Part shown: positions 1 through 7,656 of the stretch, in pieces
Layout: each line of letters opens with the position of its first letter
How positions within the stretch are numbered: the stretch's first letter is position 1
The notes under the pieces: model-generated
Seen by the model: only the letters and a program-made list of their open reading frames with translations
What the model was told of the DNA's origin: nothing
The model's database searches: none
Assembly: GCA_000435075.1 (NCBI GenBank)
Contig: FR890610.1
Coordinates: forward strand, 52,066-73,148
Direction of reading: 5' to 3'
DNA length: 21,083 nucleotides
Source: Bacteroides sp. CAG:770
GTDB lineage: Bacteria; Bacteroidota; Bacteroidia; Bacteroidales; UBA932
Made by a program: the position numbers and the translations under genes

Positions 1-642
1 GGGAAGAGCGTCCGCTGTCAATGTTACGGCGTCGTTCCTCTTCACCTTGGTATAGTCAGCCTCTGAAACGCCTACGAAGAGTTTTACCGGGGTAATCTGC
101 TCCACTACATAGATAGGGCTTCCGCCGTACATATCTCCCTTGTCATAGTTTCTTGCAGTAATGACGCCTGAAACAGGTGAACGGAGAATCGTGTTCTCGA
201 GCAGGTTAGCATACTGGCTGCGTGTCACGTTGTATTTCAGCTCCATAGCATCGAAATCTGACTTTGACACACCGCCCTGCTCATAAAGCTTCTTGAGACG
301 GCTGAACTCGAGAGAGTCATTGGCCAAAGAAAGCTTTGACTGGTTCAGGCTGACATCGTCCATCTTGGCTACGATCTGGCCTGCCTTTACGAAATCTCCT
401 ACTTCCACATATATCTTCTGGATTCTGGACGGGCTCTGAGGTGCAATGTTGTTTTTCGCATAAGCCTCTACTGTAGAGGAATATACACCGGACTGAGGAA
501 CATCCTTTGACTGTGCCGCCATCACTCTGACATTGACAAGTCTTTCCTCTGCAGGCTGCTGCTCAGCGGTCTTTGTGCTGCTGTTTCCGCAACTTGCTGC
601 CATCACAGCGGCAGCTGCGTAAATAATAGTTTTGAAGTTCAT
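1..642 (-). CDS. RND-type efflux periplasmic adaptor lipoprotein (3' part beyond left edge)
   Basis: Membrane fusion (adaptor) protein linking an inner-membrane pump to an outer-membrane TolC-like channel. The reading frame starts at the ATG at 642 and stays open for 214 codons to the window edge, so the C-terminal part is missing. The N-terminus is a lipoprotein signal (MNFKTIIYAAAAVMAASCGN) with lipobox AASC, followed by a Ser/Thr/Glu-rich linker. A biotinyl-lipoyl-like segment (IYVEVGDFVKAGQIVAKMDD), a coiled-coil hairpin (SLNQSKLSLANDSLEFSRLKKLYEQ) and the second lipoyl half (LRSPVSGVITARNYDKGDM) follow in the order typical of HlyD/AcrA adaptors. It begins 15 nt after the TolC-family gene, so the two are very likely cotranscribed. 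An RND pump gene is expected just outside the window (inference). Substrate unknown. Confidence 0.9.
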   Translation of the reverse strand, partial: MNFKTIIYAAAAVMAASCGNSSTKTAEQQPAEERLVNVRVMAAQSKDVPQSGVYSSTVEAYAKNNIAPQSPSRIQKIYVEVGDFVKAGQIVAKMDDVSLNQSKLSLANDSLEFSRLKKLYEQGGVSKSDFDAMELKYNVTRSQYANLLENTILRSPVSGVITARNYDKGDMYGGSPIYVVEQITPVKLFVGVSEADYTKVKRNDAVTLTADALP

Positions 643-657
643 ATCTATATTGTCTTT

Positions 658-2157
658 TTATCGATTATTAAGATCCACATTGCCGTTGTCATCTATAAAA
701 TCATGTCCGAGAATCTGCTCGAGATTTGACTTTGCGACAACATAATCATAAATGCTCTGCGAAACAGCGAGCTTGGACTGTGTAAGAGCGAGCTGTGCAT
801 CATTGAGCTCGGTGATGGTGCTGCGTCCTACATTGTAAGACTGTGTGGCGATATTGTATGCCTTCTGGGCTGTCTCCACACCATCCTCGGCAGCTGCAAG
901 ACTCTTCAGCTTAGTCTCCATAGTATTGAGATACTGACGGATAGCGATTTTCAGCTGGCGCTCGGTATCAGTTGCCTGGATTGCAAGTTCTGAAGCCTGG
1001 ACCTTGGCCTGACGCACGTCATTGTAACGCTTTCCGCCTGAGAAAATAGGAATGTTAAGGCTCAGTCCCACATAAGAATATGGAGTCCACTTGTAATCGC
1101 TGAACTTGAAGTCATTGGTCATCGCGTTCATACTGTAGGAGAAGGTCAATGCCAATGAAGGGATGTATGCAAATTTCTGCATCTTCACTGTCTCAGCGAG
1201 CTGCTCAGCCTGAATTGCGAGCTGACGCATTGTCGTATTGTAGTCAAGTGACAGAGCGTCAGAGTTATAGGTGTCAGATACCATTGAATCAGAATAGTCA
1301 CTGATGGCACCTGCCACGTCGATGTCCTGATCGAGATCCACACCCATCACAGCCTTGAGTTGCCACAAAGCGAGAATCACTGAACTTTCAGCATTATAGA
1401 CATTAGGAATAGCATTGGCAACTGTAGCCTTAGCTCTGGTATAGTCCAGTTCAGAAGCCTTCTGCGCATTATAACGCATCTGTGTCTGCTCGAAGTTCTT
1501 TACAGCATTGTCATAGACATCCTTATATACATTGAGGGCCTCCTTGGCGAAAAGAACAGCATAGTAAGACTGTTTTACCTGTGTAACCATGTCAAGTCTT
1601 GATGAACGAGCCTTCTCTACTGCAAGTTCCACGTTCTGGCCGGAAATCTTGAGACTTTTCCAAAGCTGGGCATTGACAAGAGGCATTGATGCTGAAACAC
1701 CTACGTTATATGTGTTCCAACGGCCGACCTCGATTCCGCCGCCGCTTGGCATGCTTGGCATTGATGAGGAACCTGCATCGGAGCCGTCAGAACCGGTCGA
1801 ACCGTCAGTTCCTGTAGAACCGCTTCCTGTTCCGTCTCCTTTGGATGAACCACCCATAAATTTGCTCATGTCCATATCCATATACATCACCTGCTTCTTG
1901 ATCGTCCTCATAAACGAACCGGTAATGTCAATCTGTGGGAAGAGAGAAGCATACGTACCTTTCTTCGCATATCCTATGCGCTCTATCTCCTTGTCAGCCA
2001 CCCTGACTGAGGCGTTTTCACTCAACGCAATTTTCAGCGCGTCGTCCAATGTGATGACCGTTCTGGTCTGGGAGCTGTCCGCCTCCTGCGCCACGGCATT
2101 CAGGGACATCATCACCGAGGCTGCAACCAGCAGAAATCTCGGAAAGATTTTCTTCAT
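658..2157 (-). CDS. TolC-family outer-membrane efflux protein
   Basis: Outer-membrane channel of a tripartite efflux or secretion system, 499 residues, close to the family norm. A Sec signal peptide (MKKIFPRFLLVAASVMMSLNAVAQ) is followed by TITLDDALKIAL-type TolC repeat starts. The second half repeats the architecture, with a typical SLNIPIFSGGKRYNDVRQAK strand/helix junction near residue 370 and a long C-terminal helix (VETAQKAYNIATQSYNVGRSTITELNDAQLAL region). Residues about 102-141 (1735-1854) form a Gly/Ser/Thr/Asp-rich low-complexity insertion preceded by Met-Asp repeats (MDMDMSKFM), unusual at this site; it lies where an extracellular or loop segment would be. First gene of the pair with the adaptor at 1-642. 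Upstream palindromes at 2214-2283 may be operators. Confidence 0.93.
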   Translation of the reverse strand: MKKIFPRFLLVAASVMMSLNAVAQEADSSQTRTVITLDDALKIALSENASVRVADKEIERIGYAKKGTYASLFPQIDITGSFMRTIKKQVMYMDMDMSKFMGGSSKGDGTGSGSTGTDGSTGSDGSDAGSSSMPSMPSGGGIEVGRWNTYNVGVSASMPLVNAQLWKSLKISGQNVELAVEKARSSRLDMVTQVKQSYYAVLFAKEALNVYKDVYDNAVKNFEQTQMRYNAQKASELDYTRAKATVANAIPNVYNAESSVILALWQLKAVMGVDLDQDIDVAGAISDYSDSMVSDTYNSDALSLDYNTTMRQLAIQAEQLAETVKMQKFAYIPSLALTFSYSMNAMTNDFKFSDYKWTPYSYVGLSLNIPIFSGGKRYNDVRQAKVQASELAIQATDTERQLKIAIRQYLNTMETKLKSLAAAEDGVETAQKAYNIATQSYNVGRSTITELNDAQLALTQSKLAVSQSIYDYVVAKSNLEQILGHDFIDDNGNVDLNNR

Positions 2158-2213
2158 AATATTAACTCTTAATTATATATTTGTCTTGTCATGTATAATC
2201 AACGGCGCTCTCC

Positions 2214-2230
2214 GGTGCAAAAACTGCACC
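2214..2230. promoter_or_regulatory. Perfect palindrome upstream of the efflux genes (candidate operator)
   Basis: GGTGCA at 2214-2219 and TGCACC at 2225-2230 form a perfect 6+6 inverted repeat with a 5-nt spacer, 57 nt upstream of the TolC-family ATG. On the minus strand no U-run follows, so it is not an intrinsic terminator for lgt. Position and symmetry fit an operator for a repressor of the efflux genes. This is inferred; no regulator gene is in the window. Confidence 0.4.
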
Positions 2231-2236
2231 AGAAAA

Positions 2237-2283
2237 GGGTAAAAAATAGCATAATTTACACAAGAAATTACCTATTTTACCCC
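2237..2283. repeat. Long inverted repeat in the lgt/efflux intergenic region
   Basis: GGGTAAAAAATAG at 2237-2249 is mirrored by CTATTTTACCC at 2272-2282, with one extra A in the left arm and a 22-nt AT-rich spacer. It lies between the lgt stop and the TolC-family start, next to the shorter palindrome at 2214-2230. Arms this far apart fit a two-site regulator or a long RNA stem in the leader. The rest of the 172-bp gap shows nothing else I can identify; no TAnnTTTG box was found for the efflux genes. Confidence 0.4.
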
Positions 2284-2329
2284 TAAAAGGATAAAATCAC
2301 AAGATGTTGAAATATCGGACGTTGCGAAA

Positions 2330-3217
2330 TCAGCGATTTACAGGCTTGGCATAGTGAGTCTGCGACTTAGCAACTTTCTCCTTTTCAGTATGAACGACAG
2401 CAGCAGGCTGTTTCCTGACATATGCATAAACCAGGAATCCGATACCGAGAAGTACGAACGGGATACTCAGAATCTGGCCCATATTGAGGACCATATTGTT
2501 TTCGAAAGCCACCTGTGGCTCCTTGATGAATTCAATGATGAACCTCATGCCGAAGCATACGATAAAGAAGATGCCGATGAACGTTCCCCTGTAAACCTTG
2601 TTCAGTCTGAACTTGTAAAGACAGATAAGTCCAATGCCGAGAATAAGGTAGGTCAATGCTTCGTACAGCTGTGTAGGATGCTTAGGTTCCGTCTCGCCCC
2701 TGAGGTCGAAAATAAAGCCCCAAGGAAGTGATGTCACATCACCATATATCTCCGAATTCATGAGATTTCCCAGACGTATGAATGTGGCGGCGAATGCCAC
2801 GGCGATGCACAGATGGTCGAGCAGCCATACGAAATCGAATCCGTTTTTCTTTCCGTAATGATTTGCATACCAGAGCATTGCAAAGAACAGTACTATCGTA
2901 CCTCCATGACTGGCGAGACCTCCCTTCCATGGCATGAATATCTCCAGAAAGCCCTGCCAACTGCCGAAATAATACTCCGGCTGATAAAAGATGCAGTGTC
3001 CAAGCCTTGCTCCGACTATAGTTCCTATCAGCAGTGTATAAAGAAGCGAATCCAGAAGGTCCTCAGAAACGCCCTCCCTACGGAAAAACCATCTGAAGAT
3101 GAACCATCCCAGGATAAAACCGGAGACAAAAAGAATAGAGTACCATCTCAGACCGAAAGCGCCGATTTGGAAAATGACCGGATTCACGTTCCAGTGAATG
3201 AACAAAAGCTCGAACAT
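2330..3217 (-). CDS. lgt: Prolipoprotein diacylglyceryl transferase Lgt
   Basis: Inner-membrane enzyme that transfers a diacylglyceryl group from phosphatidylglycerol to the lipobox cysteine of prolipoproteins, the first step of lipoprotein maturation. 295 residues, normal length. The sequence shows multiple hydrophobic segments, the Lgt signature region (IRLGNLMNSEIYGDVTSLPW, about 147-166), and the downstream HPTQLYEAL motif. A basic tail follows the last membrane segment (RKQPAAVVHTEKEKVAKSQ). The start at 3217 gives the expected N-terminal MFELLFIHWNVNPVIFQIG. The gene stands alone with its own candidate promoter at 3266-3273. Its product would process the adaptor lipoprotein at 1-642. 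Confidence 0.95.
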   Translation of the reverse strand: MFELLFIHWNVNPVIFQIGAFGLRWYSILFVSGFILGWFIFRWFFRREGVSEDLLDSLLYTLLIGTIVGARLGHCIFYQPEYYFGSWQGFLEIFMPWKGGLASHGGTIVLFFAMLWYANHYGKKNGFDFVWLLDHLCIAVAFAATFIRLGNLMNSEIYGDVTSLPWGFIFDLRGETEPKHPTQLYEALTYLILGIGLICLYKFRLNKVYRGTFIGIFFIVCFGMRFIIEFIKEPQVAFENNMVLNMGQILSIPFVLLGIGFLVYAYVRKQPAAVVHTEKEKVAKSQTHYAKPVNR

Positions 3218-3265
3218 ACGTATATCATTTGGCCGGCGACCTCATCTGTCGCCCGTGTTAACATA

Positions 3266-3273
3266 CAAATTTA
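3266..3273 (-). promoter_or_regulatory. Candidate lgt promoter -7 box
   Basis: The minus strand reads TAAATTTG, matching the Bacteroidota -7 consensus TAnnTTTG, 48 nt upstream of the lgt ATG. A convincing TTG -33 element is not present at the usual 19-20 nt spacing, so this is only half a promoter match. Confidence 0.4.
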
Positions 3274-3311
3274 CGTATTTTCCGACAATTGTCATCATCC
3301 CACAGGAGAAA

Positions 3312-3428
3312 GTCAATGCCAAAGTACATGTCAATGCCGGTGTATCGTCCCATGCGGGACGAAAAAACCCGCGCATTTCCTGCGCGGGCCGATTATTTCG
3401 TAAAGGGTTTCAGGTCAATGACATTGAC
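3312..3428. repeat. Intergenic cluster of four GTCAATG/CATTGAC words including a 15-bp palindrome
   Basis: The short lgt-pgk intergenic region holds GTCAATG at 3312-3318, 3330-3336 and 3414-3420, and CATTGAC at 3422-3428. The last two abut as GTCAATG-A-CATTGAC, a perfect 15-bp palindrome just downstream of the pgk stop. The cluster flanks the pgk terminator hairpin. Because this DNA is noncoding, codon usage cannot explain the word here. Confidence 0.7.
3362..3388 (-). terminator. Rho-independent terminator of pgk
   Basis: On the minus strand, CCCGCGCA (3388-3381), a 5-nt loop and TGCGCGGG (3375-3368) form a perfect 8-bp GC-rich stem, followed directly by six T (3367-3362). It lies 65 nt after the pgk stop. 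On the plus strand the hairpin is not followed by T, so it acts in one direction. Confidence 0.9.
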
Positions 3429-3452
3429 CATACCCCTCGTCTTTTCGGAAAA

Positions 3453-4727
3453 TTATTCCTGAAGAGCGGCTGCAACACCTGGGAGAACCTTTCCCTCGAT
3501 AGCCTCGAGAAGGGCGCCACCACCTGTTGAGATGTAAGAAACCTTGTCGGTAAGACCGAACTTGGTGCAGCATGCTACTGAATCACCACCACCGATGAGT
3601 GAGAATGCGCCTTCTGCTGTAGCCTCAGCGATAGCCTCGCCGATAGCCCTTGAACCTGCGCAGAACTCATCGCACTCGAATACGCCTGCAGGGCCGTTCC
3701 AGAGAATTGTCTTGCAGCCTTTGATAGCGTCAGCGAAAAGCTTCTGAGCCTCAGGACCTGCATCTACACCCTCGAAACCTGCAGGAATGTCATTTGCCTT
3801 TGCAACCTTGAACTCTGCACCTGGCTTGAGAGACATTGTAGCGAAATCGAGACCGTTGGTAACGACAGCGTCCGGAGCCATGATAAGCTCTACGCCATTC
3901 TCCTTAGCCTTCTTCTCCACGTCGAGAGCTACATCGAGTTTATCCATCTCTACGATAGAATCACCGATCTCTCCACCGTGTGCCTTAGCGAATGTATATG
4001 TCATACCGCCGCAGAGGATGAGCTTGTCAACCTTGCCGAGGAGGTTCTCGATGATACCGATCTTGGTAGAAACCTTAGAACCGCCCATGATGGCGATGAA
4101 AGGACGTTTGATATTGCTGAGAACGTTATCTACAGCCTTTACTTCCTTCTCCATGAGGAGGCCGAGCATACGGTCCTCAGGTTTGAAGTAGTCAGCGATG
4201 ACAGCGGTAGAAGCGTGCTTGCGGTGAGCTGTACCGAATGCATCCATAACCCAGCAGTCAGCGTAAGAAGCAAGCTTCTTTGCGAACTCCTTCTGAGAAG
4301 CCTTCATAGCTTTCTTAGCCTCTTCGTATGCAGGATCTTCCTTGTCAATTCCTACTGGCTTTCCTTCCTCTTCAGGATAGAAACGGAGGTTTTCGAGAAG
4401 AAGAACCTCACCTGGCTTGAGGGCAGCAGCCTGCTCGTCAGCCTTCTGGCAGTCAGAAGCGAACTGTACCGGAACACCGAGTTCCTTGCTTACTGTATCT
4501 ACAATCTGTGAAAGAGAAAGTTCAGGTTTTACTTTTCCCTTAGGCTTGCCCATGTGGGACATGATGATGAGTGAGCCGCCTTTTTCAAGAATAAGTTTGA
4601 GAGTTGGCAGTGCACCGCGGATACGGGTGTCATCTGTAATCTTGCCGTCCTGGATAGGAACGTTGAAATCGACTCTCACAATAGCTTTCTTACCTTTGAA
4701 GTCGTAAGAATTGATGTTTGATGCCAT
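3453..4727 (-). CDS. pgk: Phosphoglycerate kinase
   Basis: Glycolytic enzyme that transfers phosphate from 1,3-bisphosphoglycerate to ADP, in the cytosol. 424 residues, slightly longer than the usual 390-400 owing to an extended 'EEEGKPVGIDKEDPAYEEA' loop, common in Bacteroidota. Visible motifs: substrate-binding RVDFNVP (18-24), SHMGKPKGK, ENLRFYPEEEGK, DAFGTAHRKHAST, the nucleotide-binding GGSKVSTKIGIIENLL, and the C-terminal GPAGVFECDEF and GGGDSVA. It has its own promoter (4835-4865), a roughly 100-nt leader and its own terminator, so it is monocistronic. Unlike most of the window it contains none of the GTCAATG words; its codon choice looks like that of a highly expressed gene. Confidence 0.97.
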   Translation of the reverse strand: MASNINSYDFKGKKAIVRVDFNVPIQDGKITDDTRIRGALPTLKLILEKGGSLIIMSHMGKPKGKVKPELSLSQIVDTVSKELGVPVQFASDCQKADEQAAALKPGEVLLLENLRFYPEEEGKPVGIDKEDPAYEEAKKAMKASQKEFAKKLASYADCWVMDAFGTAHRKHASTAVIADYFKPEDRMLGLLMEKEVKAVDNVLSNIKRPFIAIMGGSKVSTKIGIIENLLGKVDKLILCGGMTYTFAKAHGGEIGDSIVEMDKLDVALDVEKKAKENGVELIMAPDAVVTNGLDFATMSLKPGAEFKVAKANDIPAGFEGVDAGPEAQKLFADAIKGCKTILWNGPAGVFECDEFCAGSRAIGEAIAEATAEGAFSLIGGGDSVACCTKFGLTDKVSYISTGGGALLEAIEGKVLPGVAAALQE

Positions 4728-4773
4728 ATTTGTAATATTGTTAGTTATAACTTTCGTTTTATGAACGGGATTG

Positions 4774-4784
4774 CCTCCGGGAGG
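4774..4784. repeat. Short palindrome in the pgk leader
   Basis: CCTCC-G-GGAGG is an 11-bp palindrome lying between the pgk promoter and the pgk ATG. Its one-base centre is too tight for an RNA hairpin, so if functional it would be a DNA-binding site. May be chance. Confidence 0.2.
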
Positions 4785-4834
4785 ACATCCGCTGCAAATC
4801 TCGTACTAAACCGGAAACCGGCTCAATTATTCTG

Positions 4835-4865
4835 CAAATTTAGTTCAAGTTTCGCAAGTCTCCAA
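4835..4865 (-). promoter_or_regulatory. pgk promoter (TTG-N20-TAAATTTG)
   Basis: On the minus strand, TTG (4865-4863), 20 nt, then TAAATTTG (4842-4835) match the Bacteroidota primary-sigma promoter (TTG at -33, TAnnTTTG at -7). It lies downstream of the menG stop and about 108 nt upstream of the pgk ATG. The match has both elements at proper spacing. Confidence 0.7.
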
Positions 4866-4910
4866 GTTCTGACCATGAAACAGTTGTATCTCAGGCAAAT
4901 ATATTTAAAA

Positions 4911-5753
4911 CTATTTTTCTCCGCTGTACATTCTGCAGATTCCGAGAGTAAAAGCCTTGTGTCTCACATTCCGGAACCCGCACCCGCGCAGAGTTCCCAT
5001 GAATTCTTTCTTGCCTGGGAAATTAAGGACAGATGCAGGCAAATATTTGTACGCCGCCTTGTCTCCGGACACCTTTCCGCCGATAAGTGGCAGAATATGA
5101 AGAAAATACAGATTGACGAACCAGCGTATCACAGCATTGGAAGGCACTGACAGTTCCAGAATGACGAGTTCGCCACCAGGTCTGAGCACACGCAGCATTT
5201 CCTTAAGCCCCTTTTCCCTATCTTCGAAATTACGGACGCCGAACGCGACTGTCACCCTGTCGAAAGAGCCGTCCGCGAAACGCAGATTCTCGCAATCACC
5301 GGTTTCGTAAGAAATCATCTTTTCCAGCCCCTCAGCCTTGACCTTCTCCCCCATAATCTTGAGCATTCCCTCCGAAAGGTCCAAGCCAGTCACATGTCCG
5401 GGCCAAAAGCCGCCGGTATGCGCGCCATGCGCACTTATCGGATTCCCAGAAGTGTTTTCATCAATGCCAGACCGCGTTTCACCCTTGCAGGCAGACGCCC
5501 TGCGAAGCATTTCGCGTGCAATCGCAATCGAGAAATCACCGGTTCCGCAAGCGATATCCAGGATATGAAGACCTCCGGTTTCGCTGTCTCCCCCTGCCAC
5601 CATCGCGCGTTCCGCACGGTCAGGCTTAAAGATATATTTCAATGCCCTTTTACGCCATGTCTTGTCTATGTCAAGTGACATGATATGGTTCAGCTTGTCA
5701 TACTCCGGGGCAATGTTGTCGAACATATTCTGGATATTGTCTTTCTTCGGCAT
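4911..5753 (-). CDS. menG: Demethylmenaquinone methyltransferase (MenG/UbiE family)
   Basis: SAM-dependent C-methyltransferase for the last step of menaquinone synthesis (demethylmenaquinone to menaquinone), acting at the membrane. The N-terminus (IQNMFDNIAPEYDKLNHIMS) is diagnostic of the family; motif I is LHILDIACGTGDFSIA (62-77), then GLDLSEGMLKIM, RVTVAFGVRNFEDREKGLKE and the C-terminal AAYKYLPASVLNFPG. The protein is 280 residues against about 240-250 usual. The excess sits between motif I and motif II (about residues 84-119, rich in Gly/Ser/Ala/His) plus a short GGDSETGG stretch before motif I. The core motifs are intact, so activity is expected. The start lies 4 nt after the stop of the preceding methyltransferase, so they are cotranscribed. 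Confidence 0.92.
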   Translation of the reverse strand: MPKKDNIQNMFDNIAPEYDKLNHIMSLDIDKTWRKRALKYIFKPDRAERAMVAGGDSETGGLHILDIACGTGDFSIAIAREMLRRASACKGETRSGIDENTSGNPISAHGAHTGGFWPGHVTGLDLSEGMLKIMGEKVKAEGLEKMISYETGDCENLRFADGSFDRVTVAFGVRNFEDREKGLKEMLRVLRPGGELVILELSVPSNAVIRWFVNLYFLHILPLIGGKVSGDKAAYKYLPASVLNFPGKKEFMGTLRGCGFRNVRHKAFTLGICRMYSGEK

Positions 5754-5757
5754 AATC

Positions 5758-6819
5758 TTATCGTCTAAGTCTTACTACTATACTGAGAGGCAGCACTTTA
5801 CCGAAACGGTCACGCAGTGCAAGCTCTCCAGATTCCAATTCATAATCAGAGCATTTTCCCGGAACCACAGACGATACCCGTCCTCCACGGAGAGCCGCCT
5901 TCACGGAGTCCGCCGTAGTAGGTTCCGTACTGAAGAATCCAGGTTCCTGCAGGCAGAAAGCCTCACGTACTACGGTCTCCCCCATCATCGGAGAGAAACC
6001 ATTGGAATATAGGTTGAGAACAAGAAAACTGTTCTCCGGCGCCAGAATGGCATTGACAGTCTTCATCATTTCGAAAAGACACTCGTCCAGCTTCCATTTC
6101 TCGCCGTCGGTTCCGTGTCCGTATGCAGGCGGATCCAGGATGATTCCCTGATAGACGTTGCCGCGCTTAGCTTCTCTCTTCGCGAATTTCATCGCGTCCT
6201 CCACGACCCATCTGATTCCGTCCAGACCGCTCGCGTCCATGTTGCCGTGCGCCCACGTAACTACCTGACGCACAGAGTCAAGATGCGTAACCTCTGCGCC
6301 TGCTGCCCTTGCCGCCAATGATGCGCCTCCCGTATATGCGAACAGGTTCAGCACCTTCGGCCTGCCGTCAGAAGTCTGCCCGGCAGCCTTTCTCTGCTCC
6401 TCTGTCAATGACTGTGTCTTGTCCAGAGCCACAAGTTCAGATGTATTCTTGAATATATAATCCCAGTTGGGAGCCTGCTCCGGGAAAACGCCGACATGCT
6501 TGAACGAAGTCAGTCCGAGCCTCAACGAGAAATCAAGACCTTTCTGCTCCCCACGATATTTGATATACCACTGGTCATCAGTACGTTTCAATCTTTCCCA
6601 CGTACCGCTGTCCTCTTTGCCGGCCTTAGAGAAACCGGCACCCGGACGAAAACGCGTATGAGCCATACGCTCCCATTCGCCGAATGACATTGACCTGCCC
6701 CACAAAGCCTTAGGCTCCGGCCTCACCATGTAATAGTTGCCGAATCTTTCGAGTTTCTCGCCTTCTCCGGAATCGACCAGTTCATAGTCTTTCCAGAATG
6801 TTCCGGGATATTGTACCAT
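5758..6819 (-). CDS. RlmI-like class I SAM-dependent (rRNA) methyltransferase
   Basis: Predicted cytosolic SAM-dependent methyltransferase related to the RlmI/YccW family of 23S rRNA cytosine methyltransferases. 353 residues. An N-terminal substrate-binding region precedes the Rossmann domain; motif I is NLFAYTGGAS (158-167) and the catalytic-loop motif is DPPAYGHG (229-236). No PUA domain is obvious, so the N-terminus differs from E. coli RlmI. It follows sufD by 23 nt and is followed by menG after 4 nt, within a sufC-sufD-methyltransferase-menG run. The exact rRNA target cannot be assigned from sequence. Three of the repeated GTCAATG/CATTGAC words are inside it. Confidence 0.82.
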   Translation of the reverse strand: MVQYPGTFWKDYELVDSGEGEKLERFGNYYMVRPEPKALWGRSMSFGEWERMAHTRFRPGAGFSKAGKEDSGTWERLKRTDDQWYIKYRGEQKGLDFSLRLGLTSFKHVGVFPEQAPNWDYIFKNTSELVALDKTQSLTEEQRKAAGQTSDGRPKVLNLFAYTGGASLAARAAGAEVTHLDSVRQVVTWAHGNMDASGLDGIRWVVEDAMKFAKREAKRGNVYQGIILDPPAYGHGTDGEKWKLDECLFEMMKTVNAILAPENSFLVLNLYSNGFSPMMGETVVREAFCLQEPGFFSTEPTTADSVKAALRGGRVSSVVPGKCSDYELESGELALRDRFGKVLPLSIVVRLRR

Positions 6820-6842
6820 TTGTTGTTCAGATTAAATCAGAT

Positions 6843-7646
6843 CTATAAAGTTGCGAGGCTCTTTCTGACGGCAGACTCAACGGCGGACTGAAGCTCTTCC
6901 CTTCTGGATTCGTCCTCAACCTTGGCAAGGACCGGGGCGATGAACGAAATCATCTGAAGGACACGGGCCTCATTCTCAGGAATTCCGCGGGAACGCATAT
7001 AGAACTGCTCATCCTCATTTAGCTGGCCTACAGTGGCTCCATGCGAGCACTTCACATCGTCAGCATAGATTTCCAGCTGCGGCTTGGCCTCAGCCCTGGC
7101 ACCCTCTGAAATAACGAGATTATGATTCGTCTGATATGCCTCTGTCTTCTGGGCATCAGGAGCCACGACTATCTTTCCATAAAATTTGACATTGGACTTT
7201 CCGGCCGCAATACCATTGAAAAGCTGGTACGAAGTACATGAAGGGACCTTGTGACGGACCTCCGTGCGTATCTGCACCTTCTCCTCTCCGCCACAGAGAT
7301 AAAGTCCGGAAACATTGACATCAGCCCCCTCGCCGATTATATCCACCGCAAGGGGAAGGTCAATGCTGGTGCCAGGCATCACAAGTGTCACGACATTGAC
7401 CTTGGCCCCGGCTCCGACAATTATATTTTCGAAAGGAAGTTCTGTCAATGCAGAGTCGCCCCCCAGTACATATACCTTGTCAAACACCTCACCATCAGCC
7501 ACCTCCAGCGTTTTCCCGTTTCTGACCAGAGGAAGTTCGACATAATGTCCGGAGTCATGTTTCGGAGAAGGGTCGAGCCTCCTGGAGATGCTCACCTCCG
7601 GCTCATTCAGGCATTTCTCCAAAGCCTTGTCATCATTGATACCCAT
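6843..7646 (-). CDS. sufD: Short SufD, Fe-S cluster assembly scaffold subunit
   Basis: SufD partners SufB and the ATPase SufC in the SufBC2D Fe-S assembly scaffold in the cytosol. I start it at the ATG at 7646 (MGINDDKALEKCLNEPEV), 10 nt after the sufC stop and preceded by GGGAGG, rather than at a further-upstream ATG (7691) that would overlap sufC by 35 nt. This gives 267 residues, against roughly 420-450 in most SufD. The visible part is the parallel beta-helix core and the C-terminal SufB/D motif region (AEAKPQLEIYADDVKCSHGA, then GQLNEDEQFYMRSRGI, about 179-219). The N-terminal helical domain is missing. No frameshift remnant was found upstream, because sufC occupies that DNA, so the gene looks naturally short. 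Seven or so GTCAATG/CATTGAC words cluster in and near sufD/sufC. Confidence 0.85.
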   Translation of the reverse strand: MGINDDKALEKCLNEPEVSISRRLDPSPKHDSGHYVELPLVRNGKTLEVADGEVFDKVYVLGGDSALTELPFENIIVGAGAKVNVVTLVMPGTSIDLPLAVDIIGEGADVNVSGLYLCGGEEKVQIRTEVRHKVPSCTSYQLFNGIAAGKSNVKFYGKIVVAPDAQKTEAYQTNHNLVISEGARAEAKPQLEIYADDVKCSHGATVGQLNEDEQFYMRSRGIPENEARVLQMISFIAPVLAKVEDESRREELQSAVESAVRKSLATL

Positions 7647-7656
7647 AACAGCCTCC

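Noticed and set aside
1589..2242. Long plus-strand open frame opposite the TolC-family gene
   Set aside because: It is antisense to a clear coding region, its protein has no family resemblance, and its Pro/Glu-rich part mirrors the Gly/Ser tract on the other strand.
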